Below, one piece after another: positions 20,295 to 30,014 of a DNA stretch of 64,000 nt. The notes beneath the pieces were generated by a model. That model ran no database searches. It had not been told where the DNA came from and saw only the letters and a list, made by a program, of their open reading frames with translations. A program made the position numbers and the translations under genes. Each line of letters begins with the position of its first letter. Position 1 is the first letter of the stretch. The stretch comes from JAAYTD01 sp964472015 (GTDB lineage Bacteria; Bacteroidota; Ignavibacteria; Kapaibacteriales; UBA2268), in NCBI GenBank assembly GCA_964472015.1, contig CAYYIP010000008.1, positions 36,956-100,955 of the forward strand, written 5' to 3'.

Positions 20295-20371
20295 ATATTT
20301 ATTTTTTATTTAATTAATTTTGTATATATCTAAATTTTAATATTAAATTAAAAATATGTAATTAAAAAATT

Positions 20372-20713
20372 ATGAAAGAATTAGAAACTTTTCCTAATCC
20401 ATCTCCTAATAGAAAATATGTAATAACGCATATTAATTCAGAATTTACTTCTGTATGTCCTATTACAGGATTACCAGATTTTGGTATAATTACTCTTCGT
20501 TATGTACCTAATGAAGTATGTCTTGAATTAAAATCTTTAAAATATTATTTTTTAGAATTTCGTAATCAGGGTATTTTTTATGAGGATTTGACAAATAAGA
20601 TTTTAGATGACTTAGTTGCAGTATGTGATCCATTAGAAATGGAAATAATAAGTGAATGGAAGACTAGAGGTGGAATAAATTCTATAATTAGAGCCAGACA
20701 TATTAAAAATTAA
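20372..20713 (+). CDS. queF: NADPH-dependent 7-cyano-7-deazaguanine reductase (type I QueF)
   Basis: 113 residues, the short single-domain QueF. The catalytic cysteine is in SVCPITGLPDFG (Cys at about residue 29), the substrate motif is ELKSLKYYFLEFRN, and the end has the conserved RGGI segment (TRGGINSI). It reduces preQ0 to preQ1 in queuosine synthesis. It is followed 14 bp later by queD, so two steps of the same pathway are paired. Confidence 0.95.
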   Translation: MKELETFPNPSPNRKYVITHINSEFTSVCPITGLPDFGIITLRYVPNEVCLELKSLKYYFLEFRNQGIFYEDLTNKILDDLVAVCDPLEMEIISEWKTRGGINSIIRARHIKN

Positions 20714-20727
20714 ACAATTTAAATTAT

Positions 20728-21144
20728 ATGAAAATAGCAAAAGATTTCTATTGGGAAATGGGTCATAGGCTCTATAAATATAAAGGATTATGTAAAAATT
20801 TGCATGGTCATTCTTACAAAATGCGTGTTGAATTAGAAGGTACATTAAATGAAAAACAAATGTTAATGGATTATTTTGATTTGTCTGTTATTGTACAGAA
20901 AATTATACAACCATTGAATCATGCTTTTTTATGTGAAGAAGATGATGAGATTGTAAAAGAATTTTTACTAAAGAATAATTTCAAGTCTGTAATTGTTCCT
21001 TTTATTTCTACAGCTGAAAATATAGCTTCTTATCTTCTTAATCTATTAAAAGAACAATTGAAAATTTATAATAATATAGAAAAAATTACTGTTAGACTTT
21101 ATGAAACTGATGATGTATATGCAGAAGTCAGTTGTGTGCTATAA
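20728..21144 (+). CDS. queD: 6-carboxy-5,6,7,8-tetrahydropterin synthase (QueD)
   Basis: 138 residues. The zinc ligands are His in FYWEMGHRL (about residue 13) and HGHSYKM (about 28 and 30), with a catalytic Cys in KGLCKNLHG. Near the end EIL..TVRLYETDDVYAEV carries the pterin-binding Glu region. It converts 7,8-dihydroneopterin triphosphate to carboxytetrahydropterin, the queuosine/deazapurine precursor step. Located directly behind queF. The family also contains PTPS enzymes; the queF neighbour favours QueD. Confidence 0.92.
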   Translation: MKIAKDFYWEMGHRLYKYKGLCKNLHGHSYKMRVELEGTLNEKQMLMDYFDLSVIVQKIIQPLNHAFLCEEDDEIVKEFLLKNNFKSVIVPFISTAENIASYLLNLLKEQLKIYNNIEKITVRLYETDDVYAEVSCVL

Positions 21145-21244
21145 AATATTATGTATATTATATATATAACAAAAATATATGTAATTTTATTTTAATTATA
21201 TATTTTTGTTTTATTTTTTAACTTATTTAGGACAAAATAAAATT

Positions 21245-22120
21245 ATGATGAAAAGTATGACGGGTTTCAGCAAAGTTGAAACTTCCAGTAATGGTATAAA
21301 ACTTATAGTTGAAATCAGAAGTTTAAATGGAAAAGGGTTCGATATTAATTTTAGAATGCCACGCCAATTATCTTATAAAGAAATGGAATTACGAGATTTT
21401 TTTAGATCTCATATTTCAAGAGGTACATTGTCTGTTTATATTAGTATTGAAGACGATAATACTGAACAAAAATTTGCTATAAATGAAGATATTGCAGAAC
21501 AATGTTACAATGAATTAAATAATTTAAAGAAAAAATTTAGGTTTAGAGACGCTATAAATCTCAACCATTTACTAACTTTTAGTTCTATTATTTCTCAAAA
21601 TGATACTATTGTAGATGAAGAAGTTATAATGGGATTATTAAAGAAAAATTTAAAAGAGAGCTTGAATAAACTTGAAGATATGAAATTACGTGAAGGGAAA
21701 AATATAGCAAAAGATATCATACAACGTATGAAAAAAATTCAAGATATTGTTATAAAAATTCAAGATATCTCGCAAAATCGTATTCCTCAAGAACGTGAAA
21801 AATTAAGGAATAAAATAGCTCAATTATTTGAAAGTGATGAAATAGATGAACATAGACTTCAGATGGAAATTGTTTTACTAGCAGATAAATTGGATGTTTC
21901 AGAAGAATGCGTAAGATTAGCTTCACATTTTAAATTTTTCTTTGAAGCTATAAAAGGTAAAGAGCCTGCAGGAAGGAAAATTAATTTCTTGTTACAAGAA
22001 TTTAATCGTGAAATTAATACTATAGGATCTAAAGCTAATGATGCAATGATTTCTCAATACGTAGTTAATGCAAAAGAAGAACTTGAAAGAATAAGGGAAC
22101 AGATACAAAATATAGAATAA
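21245..22120 (+). CDS. YicC/YloC family endoribonuclease
   Basis: I start at the ATG-ATG before KSMTGFSKVE because the YicC family begins MI.SMTGFG; the frame is open further upstream to 21206 without conserved sequence. The protein (~291 residues) has the N-terminal SMTGF motif, VEIRSLNGKGFDI, and the C-terminal DUF1732 part with GRKINFLLQEFNREINTIGSKA, diagnostic for the family. Characterised YicC/YloC members are RNA endonucleases. It ends before a microsatellite and a bidirectional terminator. Confidence 0.93.
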   Translation: MMKSMTGFSKVETSSNGIKLIVEIRSLNGKGFDINFRMPRQLSYKEMELRDFFRSHISRGTLSVYISIEDDNTEQKFAINEDIAEQCYNELNNLKKKFRFRDAINLNHLLTFSSIISQNDTIVDEEVIMGLLKKNLKESLNKLEDMKLREGKNIAKDIIQRMKKIQDIVIKIQDISQNRIPQEREKLRNKIAQLFESDEIDEHRLQMEIVLLADKLDVSEECVRLASHFKFFFEAIKGKEPAGRKINFLLQEFNREINTIGSKANDAMISQYVVNAKEELERIREQIQNIE

Positions 22121-22162
22121 CTTTATTATTATCTTATCTTATTATTCATTATATATATAACC

Positions 22163-22200
<38 letters not shown>

Positions 22201-22205
22201 CTTAT

Positions 22206-22240
22206 AAAAAAATAGTTATTGACGCAATAACTATTTTTTT
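22206..22240. terminator. Bidirectional terminator between yicC and the HMG-CoA-lyase-like gene
   Basis: The arm A7-TAGTTATT is matched by AATAACTA-T7 around a GACGC loop, giving a 15-bp stem ending in T-runs on both strands. Confidence 0.9.
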
Positions 22241-22284
22241 ATACTTTAAATTTTTATTATAAATTATATTACTAAAATATTATA

Positions 22285-23205
22285 TTATTCACTACATTTT
22301 GTATTATTTATAGTTTTATAAAGATATCCTGGTAATTGTCGTTCAAAAAACTTTTCTGCTAATAAGACTGTTTCTAATATTTTATTACAATCTATATCTT
22401 TTCTAATATTTTGACGTTGTAAATAATATACAAAATCTTCTGTACAAACATTTCCTGCTGCTACTTTTGTAAATGGACATCCGCCCATTCCACCAAAGGC
22501 AGTTTCAAAACTTGTTACTCCACATTGTATAGCAGTATAACAATTAGCCATTCCCAGTCCATATGTATTATGAAAATGACAGGTTAAAGATATTTCAGGG
22601 GCCATTTTTTTTATTGTTGTAAACATTTCATAAACTTGTTCGGGATATGCATGGCCAGCAGTATCTGCAAGGCTAATTTGTTTTATTCCGGCATTTAAAT
22701 ATTGTTCAATTATAGAATAAACTGTTTTATATGGAATTTGTCCTTCAAATCCACATCCAAAAGCAGATTGAACAGACACTTGAACTGGAATATTTGTTTT
22801 TATAACTTCCTTTGCCATTTCAATTATACGTATTAGAGCTTCTTCTGTTGACATACCCGTATTTTTACGACTATGAGTATTACTAGCGGATACTCCCATA
22901 GCAAACATTTCTGCTCCAACATTCATCCCCCGCTCCATACCTTTTTCATTAAGAACAAGACATGAAAGTAAAGTTTTACGTTCTATATTTTTATTATTTT
23001 TAAAATATTTAAAAAGTTCATCTGTTGTTGCCATTTGTGGAACTTTAACAGGATGTACAAAAGAACCTAATTGAATTATATCAACATTTGCTTCAATAAG
23101 TTTTTTGCACCATTCAATTTTTAATTCTAATGGTACTATTTTTTTTTCAGGTTGCAAACCATCTCGCATACCTACTTCATGAATAATTATATTGCTATTT
23201 TTCAT
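22285..23205 (-). CDS. Hydroxymethylglutaryl-CoA lyase-like enzyme
   Basis: 306 residues with the HMGL-like TIM barrel: an N-terminal EVGMRDGLQ motif with catalytic Arg and metal-binding Asp, LADTAGHAYPEQVY, CHFHNTYGLGMANCY with metal-binding His pair, and GGMGGCPFTKVAAGNVCTED carrying the active-site Cys of HMG-CoA lyases. It would split HMG-CoA to acetyl-CoA and acetoacetate in leucine breakdown; related aldolases are possible. It is 7 bp behind gmhA, a spacing that suggests co-transcription without obvious functional link. Confidence 0.87.
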   Translation of the reverse strand: MKNSNIIIHEVGMRDGLQPEKKIVPLELKIEWCKKLIEANVDIIQLGSFVHPVKVPQMATTDELFKYFKNNKNIERKTLLSCLVLNEKGMERGMNVGAEMFAMGVSASNTHSRKNTGMSTEEALIRIIEMAKEVIKTNIPVQVSVQSAFGCGFEGQIPYKTVYSIIEQYLNAGIKQISLADTAGHAYPEQVYEMFTTIKKMAPEISLTCHFHNTYGLGMANCYTAIQCGVTSFETAFGGMGGCPFTKVAAGNVCTEDFVYYLQRQNIRKDIDCNKILETVLLAEKFFERQLPGYLYKTINNTKCSE

Positions 23206-23212
23206 AATTGAT

Positions 23213-23806
23213 TTAATTTTTAAATAGTTCTGGGAATAATATTCTTTCTATTAAATCACATAAAATATGTTCAATTAGTAAATGAGATTCTTGTATTCTT
23301 GCAGTTTCAATAGAATTTACAATTATAGATAAGTCACATAAACTTGATAAAATACCACCATTACATCCAAGTAAACCAATACATTTAATATGTTTTTCCC
23401 TTGCAACTTTGACAGCATTAATAACATTTTTAGAATTACCACTTGTAGATATTGCTAATAGTACATCGCCTTTATTTCCTAACCCCATAATTTGTTGAGA
23501 AAAGATATTATCAAATCCCAAGTCATTCCCTCCTGCTGTTAAAATAGAAGTATCAGTTGTAAGTGCAATAGCTGGTAAGGAGTTACGTTTTATAGAACTT
23601 CTAAATCTTACAACTAATTCTGCAGCTATATGTTGGCAATCAGCAGCGCTCCCACCATTACCACATAATAATATTTTATTATTATTTTTTAAAGCTTCTA
23701 CTAATATAACAGCTGCACTATATATATCATTTATATTTAATGTTTTTTTGACTTCTATGCTTTGGTCTATTTGATGTTTTATTATATTATTAAGATTATT
23801 AAGCAT
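23213..23806 (-). CDS. gmhA: Phosphoheptose isomerase
   Basis: 197 residues with a SIS domain. CGNGGSAADCQHIAAELVVRF (about residues 48-68) is the sedoheptulose-phosphate/zinc site, and STSGNSKNV and ESHLLIEHILCDLIE complete the active site, with the conserved Glu and His. It converts sedoheptulose 7-phosphate to glycero-manno-heptose 7-phosphate for lipopolysaccharide core, matching the GT9 glycosyltransferase at 12021. Confidence 0.95.
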   Translation of the reverse strand: MLNNLNNIIKHQIDQSIEVKKTLNINDIYSAAVILVEALKNNNKILLCGNGGSAADCQHIAAELVVRFRSSIKRNSLPAIALTTDTSILTAGGNDLGFDNIFSQQIMGLGNKGDVLLAISTSGNSKNVINAVKVAREKHIKCIGLLGCNGGILSSLCDLSIIVNSIETARIQESHLLIEHILCDLIERILFPELFKN

Positions 23807-23904
23807 TTTTATATTTAAGAATTTATTATTTATAATTATGTTTTATTTACTAAAATTAAAATATTAAATATTTGTATTATTTATAAATAAATTAATTTAT
23901 TTCT

Positions 23905-23934
23905 TTTGTTTTTCTTTTGTAATAGTTAAATTTG
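23905..23934 (+). promoter_or_regulatory. Bacteroidota promoter TTTG-N18-TAAATTTG
   Basis: TTTG (23905-23908) and TAAATTTG (23927-23934) are 18 nt apart, a good match to the Bacteroidota -33/-7 consensus. It points toward the flippase-like gene at 24039, giving a leader of about 100 nt. Confidence 0.6.
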
Positions 23935-24038
23935 TAAGATATACAGATAAGCAAAATAGTATAAAATAAAAATTAAAAAGTTATTTTTATATTGTTTTAT
24001 ATAATTCAATTACAAATATAACAATATCAAATTAAATT

Positions 24039-25061
24039 ATGAAAGGAAAAATTAAAGAAATAATTAAATATATCATTATTATAATAATATTAGTTCTTAG
24101 TTTATATTTTGTACTTGATGATATAGATTTAGCTAATTTTATAAATATTTTATTAAATGTACGTTGGGAATGGTGTGTATTATCTATACCTGTTGCTTTA
24201 TTATCTCATTGGGTAAGAGCTATCAGATGGAAAATTTTTCTAAAACCTTTTTTTAAAGCTAAATCTAATTTAAATTTATTTTCTGCCGTTATGGTCGGTT
24301 ATATAATTAATAATATAATTCCAAGGGGTGGTGAATTTGTTAGACCATTTGTGTATGCACGAAGAGAAAAAATTTCAAAATCTGCAGTATTTGCAACTAT
24401 ATTAACTGAACGTATAATAGATGTAATATTTCTTATGTTAATGTTTGTTGTTGCTTTTATTGCAAGTCGAGATATTATATTACAGGCATTTCCTTGGATA
24501 TCTGCTTCATCTATGACCTATTTGTTAGTATTTATATTATTATCTATATTATTTTTGGTATTAATTTTATCTACTAATGTATTTGATAAGATGCTAGATA
24601 TTTTAGTAAAACCTATAATTCCTAATAAATATGAACGATTAAAGAATATATTTTTATCTTTTCGTAAAGGTTTTGAAATGATGAAAGATCCGTCTGAATA
24701 CTTTTCAACTTTTATGTATTCTTTATTGATTTGGGCATTGTATGCCTTACCAATGTATTTAATGTTTTTTTCTTTTGATTTTCAAGATAGTTTACACTTA
24801 GGAATTGTTGATGCAGGATTACTTATAGTAGTTTCAGGAGTAGGTACAAGTATAGCCCCTACACCAGGTGCTATTGGAGTTTATCATTGGATTATTGTTA
24901 GTGCATTAACTCATTTATATCCAAGTATATCGCAAGAAGAAACTCTTGCATATGCAACTCTAACTCATGGAGTAAATCTTATAATTCAAGTAATAGTTGG
25001 CGCAATATTTTTAATACGTGAAGATATTAATAAAATTCCAACTAAAGAAGAATTTGAATAA
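24039..25061 (+). CDS. Lysylphosphatidylglycerol synthase TM-region / flippase-like membrane protein
   Basis: 340 residues with about eight hydrophobic helices. Conserved family segments are SHWVRAIRWKIFLKPF (about residues 56-71), NNIIPRGGEFVRPFVYARRE (about 91-110), and a C-terminal GVGTSIAPTPGAIGVYHW. This UPF0104 family comprises the integral membrane part of MprF and related lipid transporters without the synthase domain, so it likely moves or binds a lipid in the inner membrane. Substrate unknown. Divergent from gmhA. Confidence 0.85.
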   Translation: MKGKIKEIIKYIIIIIILVLSLYFVLDDIDLANFINILLNVRWEWCVLSIPVALLSHWVRAIRWKIFLKPFFKAKSNLNLFSAVMVGYIINNIIPRGGEFVRPFVYARREKISKSAVFATILTERIIDVIFLMLMFVVAFIASRDIILQAFPWISASSMTYLLVFILLSILFLVLILSTNVFDKMLDILVKPIIPNKYERLKNIFLSFRKGFEMMKDPSEYFSTFMYSLLIWALYALPMYLMFFSFDFQDSLHLGIVDAGLLIVVSGVGTSIAPTPGAIGVYHWIIVSALTHLYPSISQEETLAYATLTHGVNLIIQVIVGAIFLIREDINKIPTKEEFE

Positions 25062-25159
25062 TAAAAAGAATTTATTAATAAAAAAAATTACAATTATATA
25101 TTTAATAAAAATTGGTACATAATATATTAATTAAAATATATTAAGTTAATGAAAGTATT

Positions 25160-25960
25160 TTAAGCTAATATTATTAAACTTGATGCTATAATTAACATTC
25201 CAATTAATAAACCATATATTGATAGATGATGTTCGCCATATTCTCTTGCTGCTGGTAATAACTCATCAAGAGAAATAAATATCATAATTCCTGCTACAAA
25301 TGCAAGAATACCACCAAGTAAAGTTTGTGACATAAAGGGGGATAATATAAAATATGCTAACAAAGCTCCTATTGGTTCAGCAATACCAGATAATAAAGAG
25401 TATAAAAAAGCTTTTAATTTATTTCCAGTAGCTTGATATACAGGAATAGCAACCGCAGTTCCTTCTGGAATATTATGGATTGCAATAGCAATAGCAATTG
25501 CAACCCCTAATTTAGGAGCTTCAGAAGCGGCTACAAATGTTGCAATTCCTTCGGGAAAATTATGTATTCCTATTGCTAATGCTGCTATTATACCAATGCG
25601 CATTAATTTTTTATTACTTACTTCTTTATTTATGTCCTCTACTACTTTTATTTCATGCGGATTTTCTGCCGAAGGTACTAATTTATCTATAATTCCTATA
25701 AATATCATCCCTATAAAAAAAGCTATATTTGTAAATAACATACCACTATTAATTCCAAATTCACTTATAAAAATCTGTTGAGATTGCATAAATAATTCTA
25801 CAAAAGAAACATATATCATAACGCCTGCAGATAAACCTAAAGAAAAAGATAAGATTTTTTTATTTGTACGATTTGTAAAAAAAACGATAATACTACCTAT
25901 GCAAGTAGATAATCCTGCAAACAACGTTAATAATAAAGGAATGAGAATATCTTTTTCCAT
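25160..25960 (-). CDS. zupT: ZIP-family metal transporter, ZupT-like
   Basis: 266 residues with eight predicted helices and a short loop after helix 3. The metal-binding helix motifs HNFPEGIATF (about residues 133-142) and HNIPEGTAVA (about 162-171) are intact and diagnostic. It imports zinc and possibly other divalent cations through the inner membrane. It is monocistronic, divergent from an unknown exported protein. Confidence 0.93.
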   Translation of the reverse strand: MEKDILIPLLLTLFAGLSTCIGSIIVFFTNRTNKKILSFSLGLSAGVMIYVSFVELFMQSQQIFISEFGINSGMLFTNIAFFIGMIFIGIIDKLVPSAENPHEIKVVEDINKEVSNKKLMRIGIIAALAIGIHNFPEGIATFVAASEAPKLGVAIAIAIAIHNIPEGTAVAIPVYQATGNKLKAFLYSLLSGIAEPIGALLAYFILSPFMSQTLLGGILAFVAGIMIFISLDELLPAAREYGEHHLSIYGLLIGMLIIASSLIILA

Positions 25961-26135
25961 ACTTTAGATATTAATTAAAAGTTGTAAAAAATTATAAAAT
26001 TAAACAAAACTAATTAAAATTAAATAAGCAATAATAATAAAATAATATTTTTTTTGTATATTGTATATTTATAAATGTAATAAAGATATAATTATTAACA
26101 ATTATATATTTAATTAAAAAATTATTAAATTATTT

Positions 26136-26756
26136 GTGAAATTTTCTTTTAGTTTATTATTAATATTTTTTTGTTATAGTTTAAATACGTATTCATTACA
26201 AACAAATTTTAATATTATAGATTCGTTAGTTACTATAAATATAAAAAACATATATGAAAAATGTATAGATAATGGAATTGATACTATATTATATACAATT
26301 AATTCTAATGGAAATAGTTCTAATAGTTCTTTATTTTTAGAAAAAAAATTACTTACTTATAAAAAAAACTATACACTTATAAATTCCGATATTATAGTAA
26401 ATAAACAAATAAATAAATACATAAAAATAAAAATAAATAACGAAAATATTTCTGTTACTTTTAACAAAATAGAAAATAATAAGAATTTATTAATAAGAAA
26501 ATGTATAAATAATATAAATGTAATAAAAAACGACTATAATGGAATTAGTGAAAATTTTGATTTTAATTTAAATTATATAGATACTGTAAATTTTAGTGAT
26601 ATAAATATTATAAATAGTTCTAACATAGATTTTGCTACTGCCACAGTACCTCTTAGATCAGAATCATTTTTCAAACGTATACTAGAACCTACTTTAGTAA
26701 TACTGACTACTGCAATTACTATTTTTTTGTTTTTTTCAGTACGTTCTAATAAATAA
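26136..26756 (+). CDS. Unknown exported, membrane-anchored protein
   Basis: 206 residues from a GTG start; no ATG lies near the signal sequence, which supports the GTG. An N-terminal signal peptide (about residues 1-20, FSFSLLLIFFCYSL) is followed by an Asn/Ile-rich, low-complexity extracytoplasmic part and one C-terminal membrane helix (about 182-200, PTLVILTTAITIFLFF) with a short basic tail. The arrangement SESFFKRILEPTLVI before the helix resembles small envelope proteins of Bacteroidota, but I recognise no family. It lies 39 bp before holB and may share its transcript. Confidence 0.55.
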   Translation: MKFSFSLLLIFFCYSLNTYSLQTNFNIIDSLVTINIKNIYEKCIDNGIDTILYTINSNGNSSNSSLFLEKKLLTYKKNYTLINSDIIVNKQINKYIKIKINNENISVTFNKIENNKNLLIRKCINNINVIKNDYNGISENFDFNLNYIDTVNFSDINIINSSNIDFATATVPLRSESFFKRILEPTLVILTTAITIFLFFSVRSNK

Positions 26757-26795
26757 TATAAATAGTTGTTAAATCAATAATAGTACTAAAATATA

Positions 26796-27914
26796 ATGTC
26801 TTGGGATAACTTAATAGGATTAGAAAGAGAAAAATATATATTTCAAAAAATTATTTTAGAAAATAAACTTGCATCTGCTTATTGTTTTTTAGGATTAGAA
26901 GGAATAGGCAAAGATGGTTTTGCATTAGAAATAGCTAAAACTGTAAATTGTAAGTCCCCTATAATTTCTGTCGATACAATTTCTGCTTGTAATAAGTGCA
27001 ATAGTTGTGAATTAGCAAATAATATGATGCATCCAAATATACAATTTATTTTTGCTCAACCAACTTCTGATAAAACAAAACCTAACGAGCAACTAATAAG
27101 TATTATAAAAGAAGAAGTTCTGTTAAAATTAAAAAATCCATATTATAAAATAAATATTCCAAATGCTAAGCAAATAAATATAAATTTAATTCGTAATATT
27201 AATAAACAATTAATGCTTTCTGATATTTCAGGTCATAGATTTGTTATTATATCAAACGGTGAAAATATGAATGCAGACGCATCAAATTCTTTTTTAAAAA
27301 CATTAGAAGAACCTCTGACACGTACTACAATAATTATTACTTCTGCACATCGTGAAAAATTATTACCAACAATAATATCTAGATGCCAGCAGTTTTATTT
27401 TGATCCATTAAAAAAAGAAGAAATAAAAAAATATTTAATGTTTAAATATAATAAAAATGAAACAGATGCTAATTTAATTGCAACAATGTCACAAGGTTCT
27501 ATTGTAAAAGCTTGTGATTATTTAGATGATAATATTAATAAAATGCGAAATAATATAGTTGATATTTTACGTATTTCTTTAAAAAGAAAAAACTATAGAA
27601 ATAATTTAATAGATAGTATTGAAGATATAATAAAACAAAAAGATAAGAAATTAAATACGTTAGTTTTAGAATTATTATTGATATGGTTACGTGATGTATA
27701 TTATATATCAAAAACACAAAATACAAACGATGTTGTAAATATAGATATGCTTAATCGTATGATATTATTTTGTGAAGGTTTCAAAAATGTTGATTATATA
27801 AAAGCATTAAACAAAATAGAAAAAGCTATCATTAAGCTAAATCAAAACATTGATCCTTTTCTTGTATATATTGCTCTTTTTATTGAGCTTAGACAAGTAT
27901 TTCTAATAAAATAA
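26796..27914 (+). CDS. holB: DNA polymerase III delta' subunit (HolB)
   Basis: 372 residues with the AAA+ clamp-loader layout: GLEGIGKDGFALEIA is a Walker A-like loop (about residues 33-47), CNKCNSC is a zinc-binding cluster, and ADASNSFLKTLEEP with SRCQQF carries the sensor regions. It is part of the clamp loader that places the beta clamp on DNA. The neighbouring ricT gene matches the conserved holB-yaaT order of many bacteria. Confidence 0.9.
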   Translation: MSWDNLIGLEREKYIFQKIILENKLASAYCFLGLEGIGKDGFALEIAKTVNCKSPIISVDTISACNKCNSCELANNMMHPNIQFIFAQPTSDKTKPNEQLISIIKEEVLLKLKNPYYKINIPNAKQININLIRNINKQLMLSDISGHRFVIISNGENMNADASNSFLKTLEEPLTRTTIIITSAHREKLLPTIISRCQQFYFDPLKKEEIKKYLMFKYNKNETDANLIATMSQGSIVKACDYLDDNINKMRNNIVDILRISLKRKNYRNNLIDSIEDIIKQKDKKLNTLVLELLLIWLRDVYYISKTQNTNDVVNIDMLNRMILFCEGFKNVDYIKALNKIEKAIIKLNQNIDPFLVYIALFIELRQVFLIK

Positions 27915-27932
27915 ATTTTATAAAAAATAATT

Positions 27933-28895
27933 ATGAATAATACATTAAATGAAAAAATAAAACAAGAATGTAAAACTAATACCCAAGACCAATCCTTTGC
28001 AGTTATAGAATTTAAAGGGCATAGATATTTACCATTTGTTAATAAAAATAAATTAAAACTTAATAAAGGAGATAAAGTATTAGTTCAACTTGATTCAGGA
28101 ATTGATATAGGAAGTGTTGTTTTTACAAAAAATTCAAATTGTATATCTATTTGTAATAGAGATACTTCCGAAATTTCAAATTTTATAATAAAAATAGCAG
28201 ATAATAACGATCTAGATAAAGAATATATAAATAGATATGATGAGCCTGATGTTGTACTTAAAACAAATGAAATGGCATTAGATTTTGAAATTAATATGAA
28301 AATTGTTGATGCAGAATGGCAATTTGATAAACAAAAATTAACAATATATTTTACTGCACCTGATAGAGTTGATTTTAGAGAATTAGTAAAAGAATTTGCT
28401 AGACAATTCAAAACTCGTATAGAGTTAAGACAAATTAATTCTAGAGAGGAAACACGTAGACTTGGATGTGGTATAGGATGTTGTGGACAAACAATGTGTT
28501 GTACTTCTTTTTTGTTTGATTTTAACCAAGTAACTATTGAACACGCAAAAATACAACGATTATCGAATAATGTTACTAAATTAAGTGGTAATTGTGGCAG
28601 ATTAAAATGCTGTTTATTATTTGAATATGAACATTATGAAGCTGAATTAAAAAAATATCCAGTTCTAAACTCTATTATTCAATTAGAAGATGGTGAAGGG
28701 ATACTGAATAAAATCGATATTTTTAAAAAGAGTATAAATATTTATAATCTTACTCAAAAGAAAAATCTAGTAATATCTTTAGGAGAAATAGAAAAATATG
28801 TGTCTGAGGGAAAAGTTATGCCACCGAATCCAGTAGATTATAAAGAAAATAAAATATTTGAAGAAGATATTATATTATCAGAAGAAGATTATTAA
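27933..28895 (+). CDS. ricT: PSP1 domain protein, RicT/YaaT family
   Basis: 320 residues with the PSP1 core in the second half. The conserved cysteine cluster GCGIGCCGQTMCC (about residues 179-191) and the following GNCGRLKCCLLFEYE are diagnostic. In Bacillus RicT joins RicA and RicF in an Fe-S-containing complex that affects RNase Y-dependent mRNA processing; in Bacteroidota the role is inferred only. It follows holB by 18 bp and precedes the DUF5698 gene. Confidence 0.92.
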   Translation: MNNTLNEKIKQECKTNTQDQSFAVIEFKGHRYLPFVNKNKLKLNKGDKVLVQLDSGIDIGSVVFTKNSNCISICNRDTSEISNFIIKIADNNDLDKEYINRYDEPDVVLKTNEMALDFEINMKIVDAEWQFDKQKLTIYFTAPDRVDFRELVKEFARQFKTRIELRQINSREETRRLGCGIGCCGQTMCCTSFLFDFNQVTIEHAKIQRLSNNVTKLSGNCGRLKCCLLFEYEHYEAELKKYPVLNSIIQLEDGEGILNKIDIFKKSINIYNLTQKKNLVISLGEIEKYVSEGKVMPPNPVDYKENKIFEEDIILSEEDY

Positions 28896-28922
28896 TATAA
28901 GAAAATATAAAAAATTAAAATT

Positions 28923-29519
28923 ATGGAAATTATTGCTAATATTTTCCCACCGGGAATTTTTGAATGGGTTATTATCCCTTTATTAATTGTACTTGCAAGA
29001 ATATCGGATGTTTCTATTGGTACAATAAGAATTATTATGATAAGCAAAGGATATAAAAATATTGCACCGGTACTTGGTTTTATGGAAATATTTATATGGA
29101 TATTAGCTATAAGTCAAATTATGCAAAATTTAAATAATATTCTATATTATATAGCTTATGCTAGTGGTTATGCTTTAGGTACTTATATAGGTATGAGAAT
29201 TGAAAATAAAATGTCATTAGGAAATGTAATAGTTCGAATAATTATGAATAAAAATTATGATGAATTAATACAAGTTTTTAAAGATAATAACTATAATTTT
29301 ACAGTTGTTAATGCGGAAGGTAAATTTGGTGATGTAAAAATTATATTAATGATATCTCAAAGACATTTATTAAATGAAACTATCAATTTAATTGAAGAAT
29401 ATAATCCAAGTGCTTTTTATTCCATAGAAGATATAAGAGATGTGAAACAAGGTAAACTACCTGGCGGGCCAAACCCAATATTTAAAATGCCATTTAGGAT
29501 AAACAATAAAAGAAAATAA
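28923..29519 (+). CDS. UPF0316/DUF5698 + DUF2179 membrane protein
   Basis: 198 residues: three or so N-terminal helices (about residues 10-90, with RISDVSIGTIRIIMISKG and YALGTYIGMRIENK, the UPF0316 signature) and a C-terminal ~80-residue DUF2179 domain (YNFTVVNAEGKFGDVKIIL), the ligand-sensing fold also found in YitT proteins. Function unknown, inner membrane. It ends the holB-ricT run. Confidence 0.88.
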   Translation: MEIIANIFPPGIFEWVIIPLLIVLARISDVSIGTIRIIMISKGYKNIAPVLGFMEIFIWILAISQIMQNLNNILYYIAYASGYALGTYIGMRIENKMSLGNVIVRIIMNKNYDELIQVFKDNNYNFTVVNAEGKFGDVKIILMISQRHLLNETINLIEEYNPSAFYSIEDIRDVKQGKLPGGPNPIFKMPFRINNKRK

Positions 29520-29636
29520 TTTATTTTAAAATTATATTTAACCATTAAATATTTTTATGGTATATTAAGGCGTATAAAGATTCAAATTTTCTATTTTATA
29601 TAATATTACTTTTATTTTTGTATATAAGTATATATT

Positions 29637-30014
29637 CTATATAGCATTTTCAATATGAGTAATATATTCATCTTTGTTATCTTTAGTTAAATCTATAATA
29701 ATAACATCAAATCTGCACTCTTTATCTGATATATTTTTTATATATAAAAAACCTTGTGCAGCATTATACCATTTTTTTCTTTTCTGTTGCGATATTTGTT
29801 CTATTGGATTACCAAATTTATAATTAGTTCTTGTTTTAACTTCTATAAAAACAAGGATATTATTACAAGTAGCAATAATATCAATTTCACCTTGTCTCCC
29901 AAAACTAAAGTTCCTATGAATAATTTCATAACCTTTGCCTATTAAATAAGCAACAGCAATATCTTCACCTTTTTTACCAAGTTTTTTATTATATAAATTA
30001 TTTTTCTGCATCAA
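29637..30014 (-). CDS. YraN family (UPF0102) predicted endonuclease-like protein
   Basis: 125 residues with the restriction-endonuclease-like core: GKKGEDIAVAYL, then QGEIDIIA and FIEVKTR (about residues 41-48 and 60-66), which supply the E, D and ExK catalytic residues. The family is widespread but its substrate is unknown; Holliday junction-type activity has been suggested by fold. Its start overlaps the tsaE end by 17 bp, so translation is probably coupled. Confidence 0.9.
   Translation of the reverse strand: MMQKNNLYNKKLGKKGEDIAVAYLIGKGYEIIHRNFSFGRQGEIDIIATCNNILVFIEVKTRTNYKFGNPIEQISQQKRKKWYNAAQGFLYIKNISDKECRFDVIIIDLTKDNKDEYITHIENAI

Noticed and set aside
29541..29561. Hairpin ACCAT..ATGGT after the DUF5698 gene
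   Set aside because: The stem is short, AT-rich and lacks a following T-run on the plus strand, so it is not convincing as a terminator.
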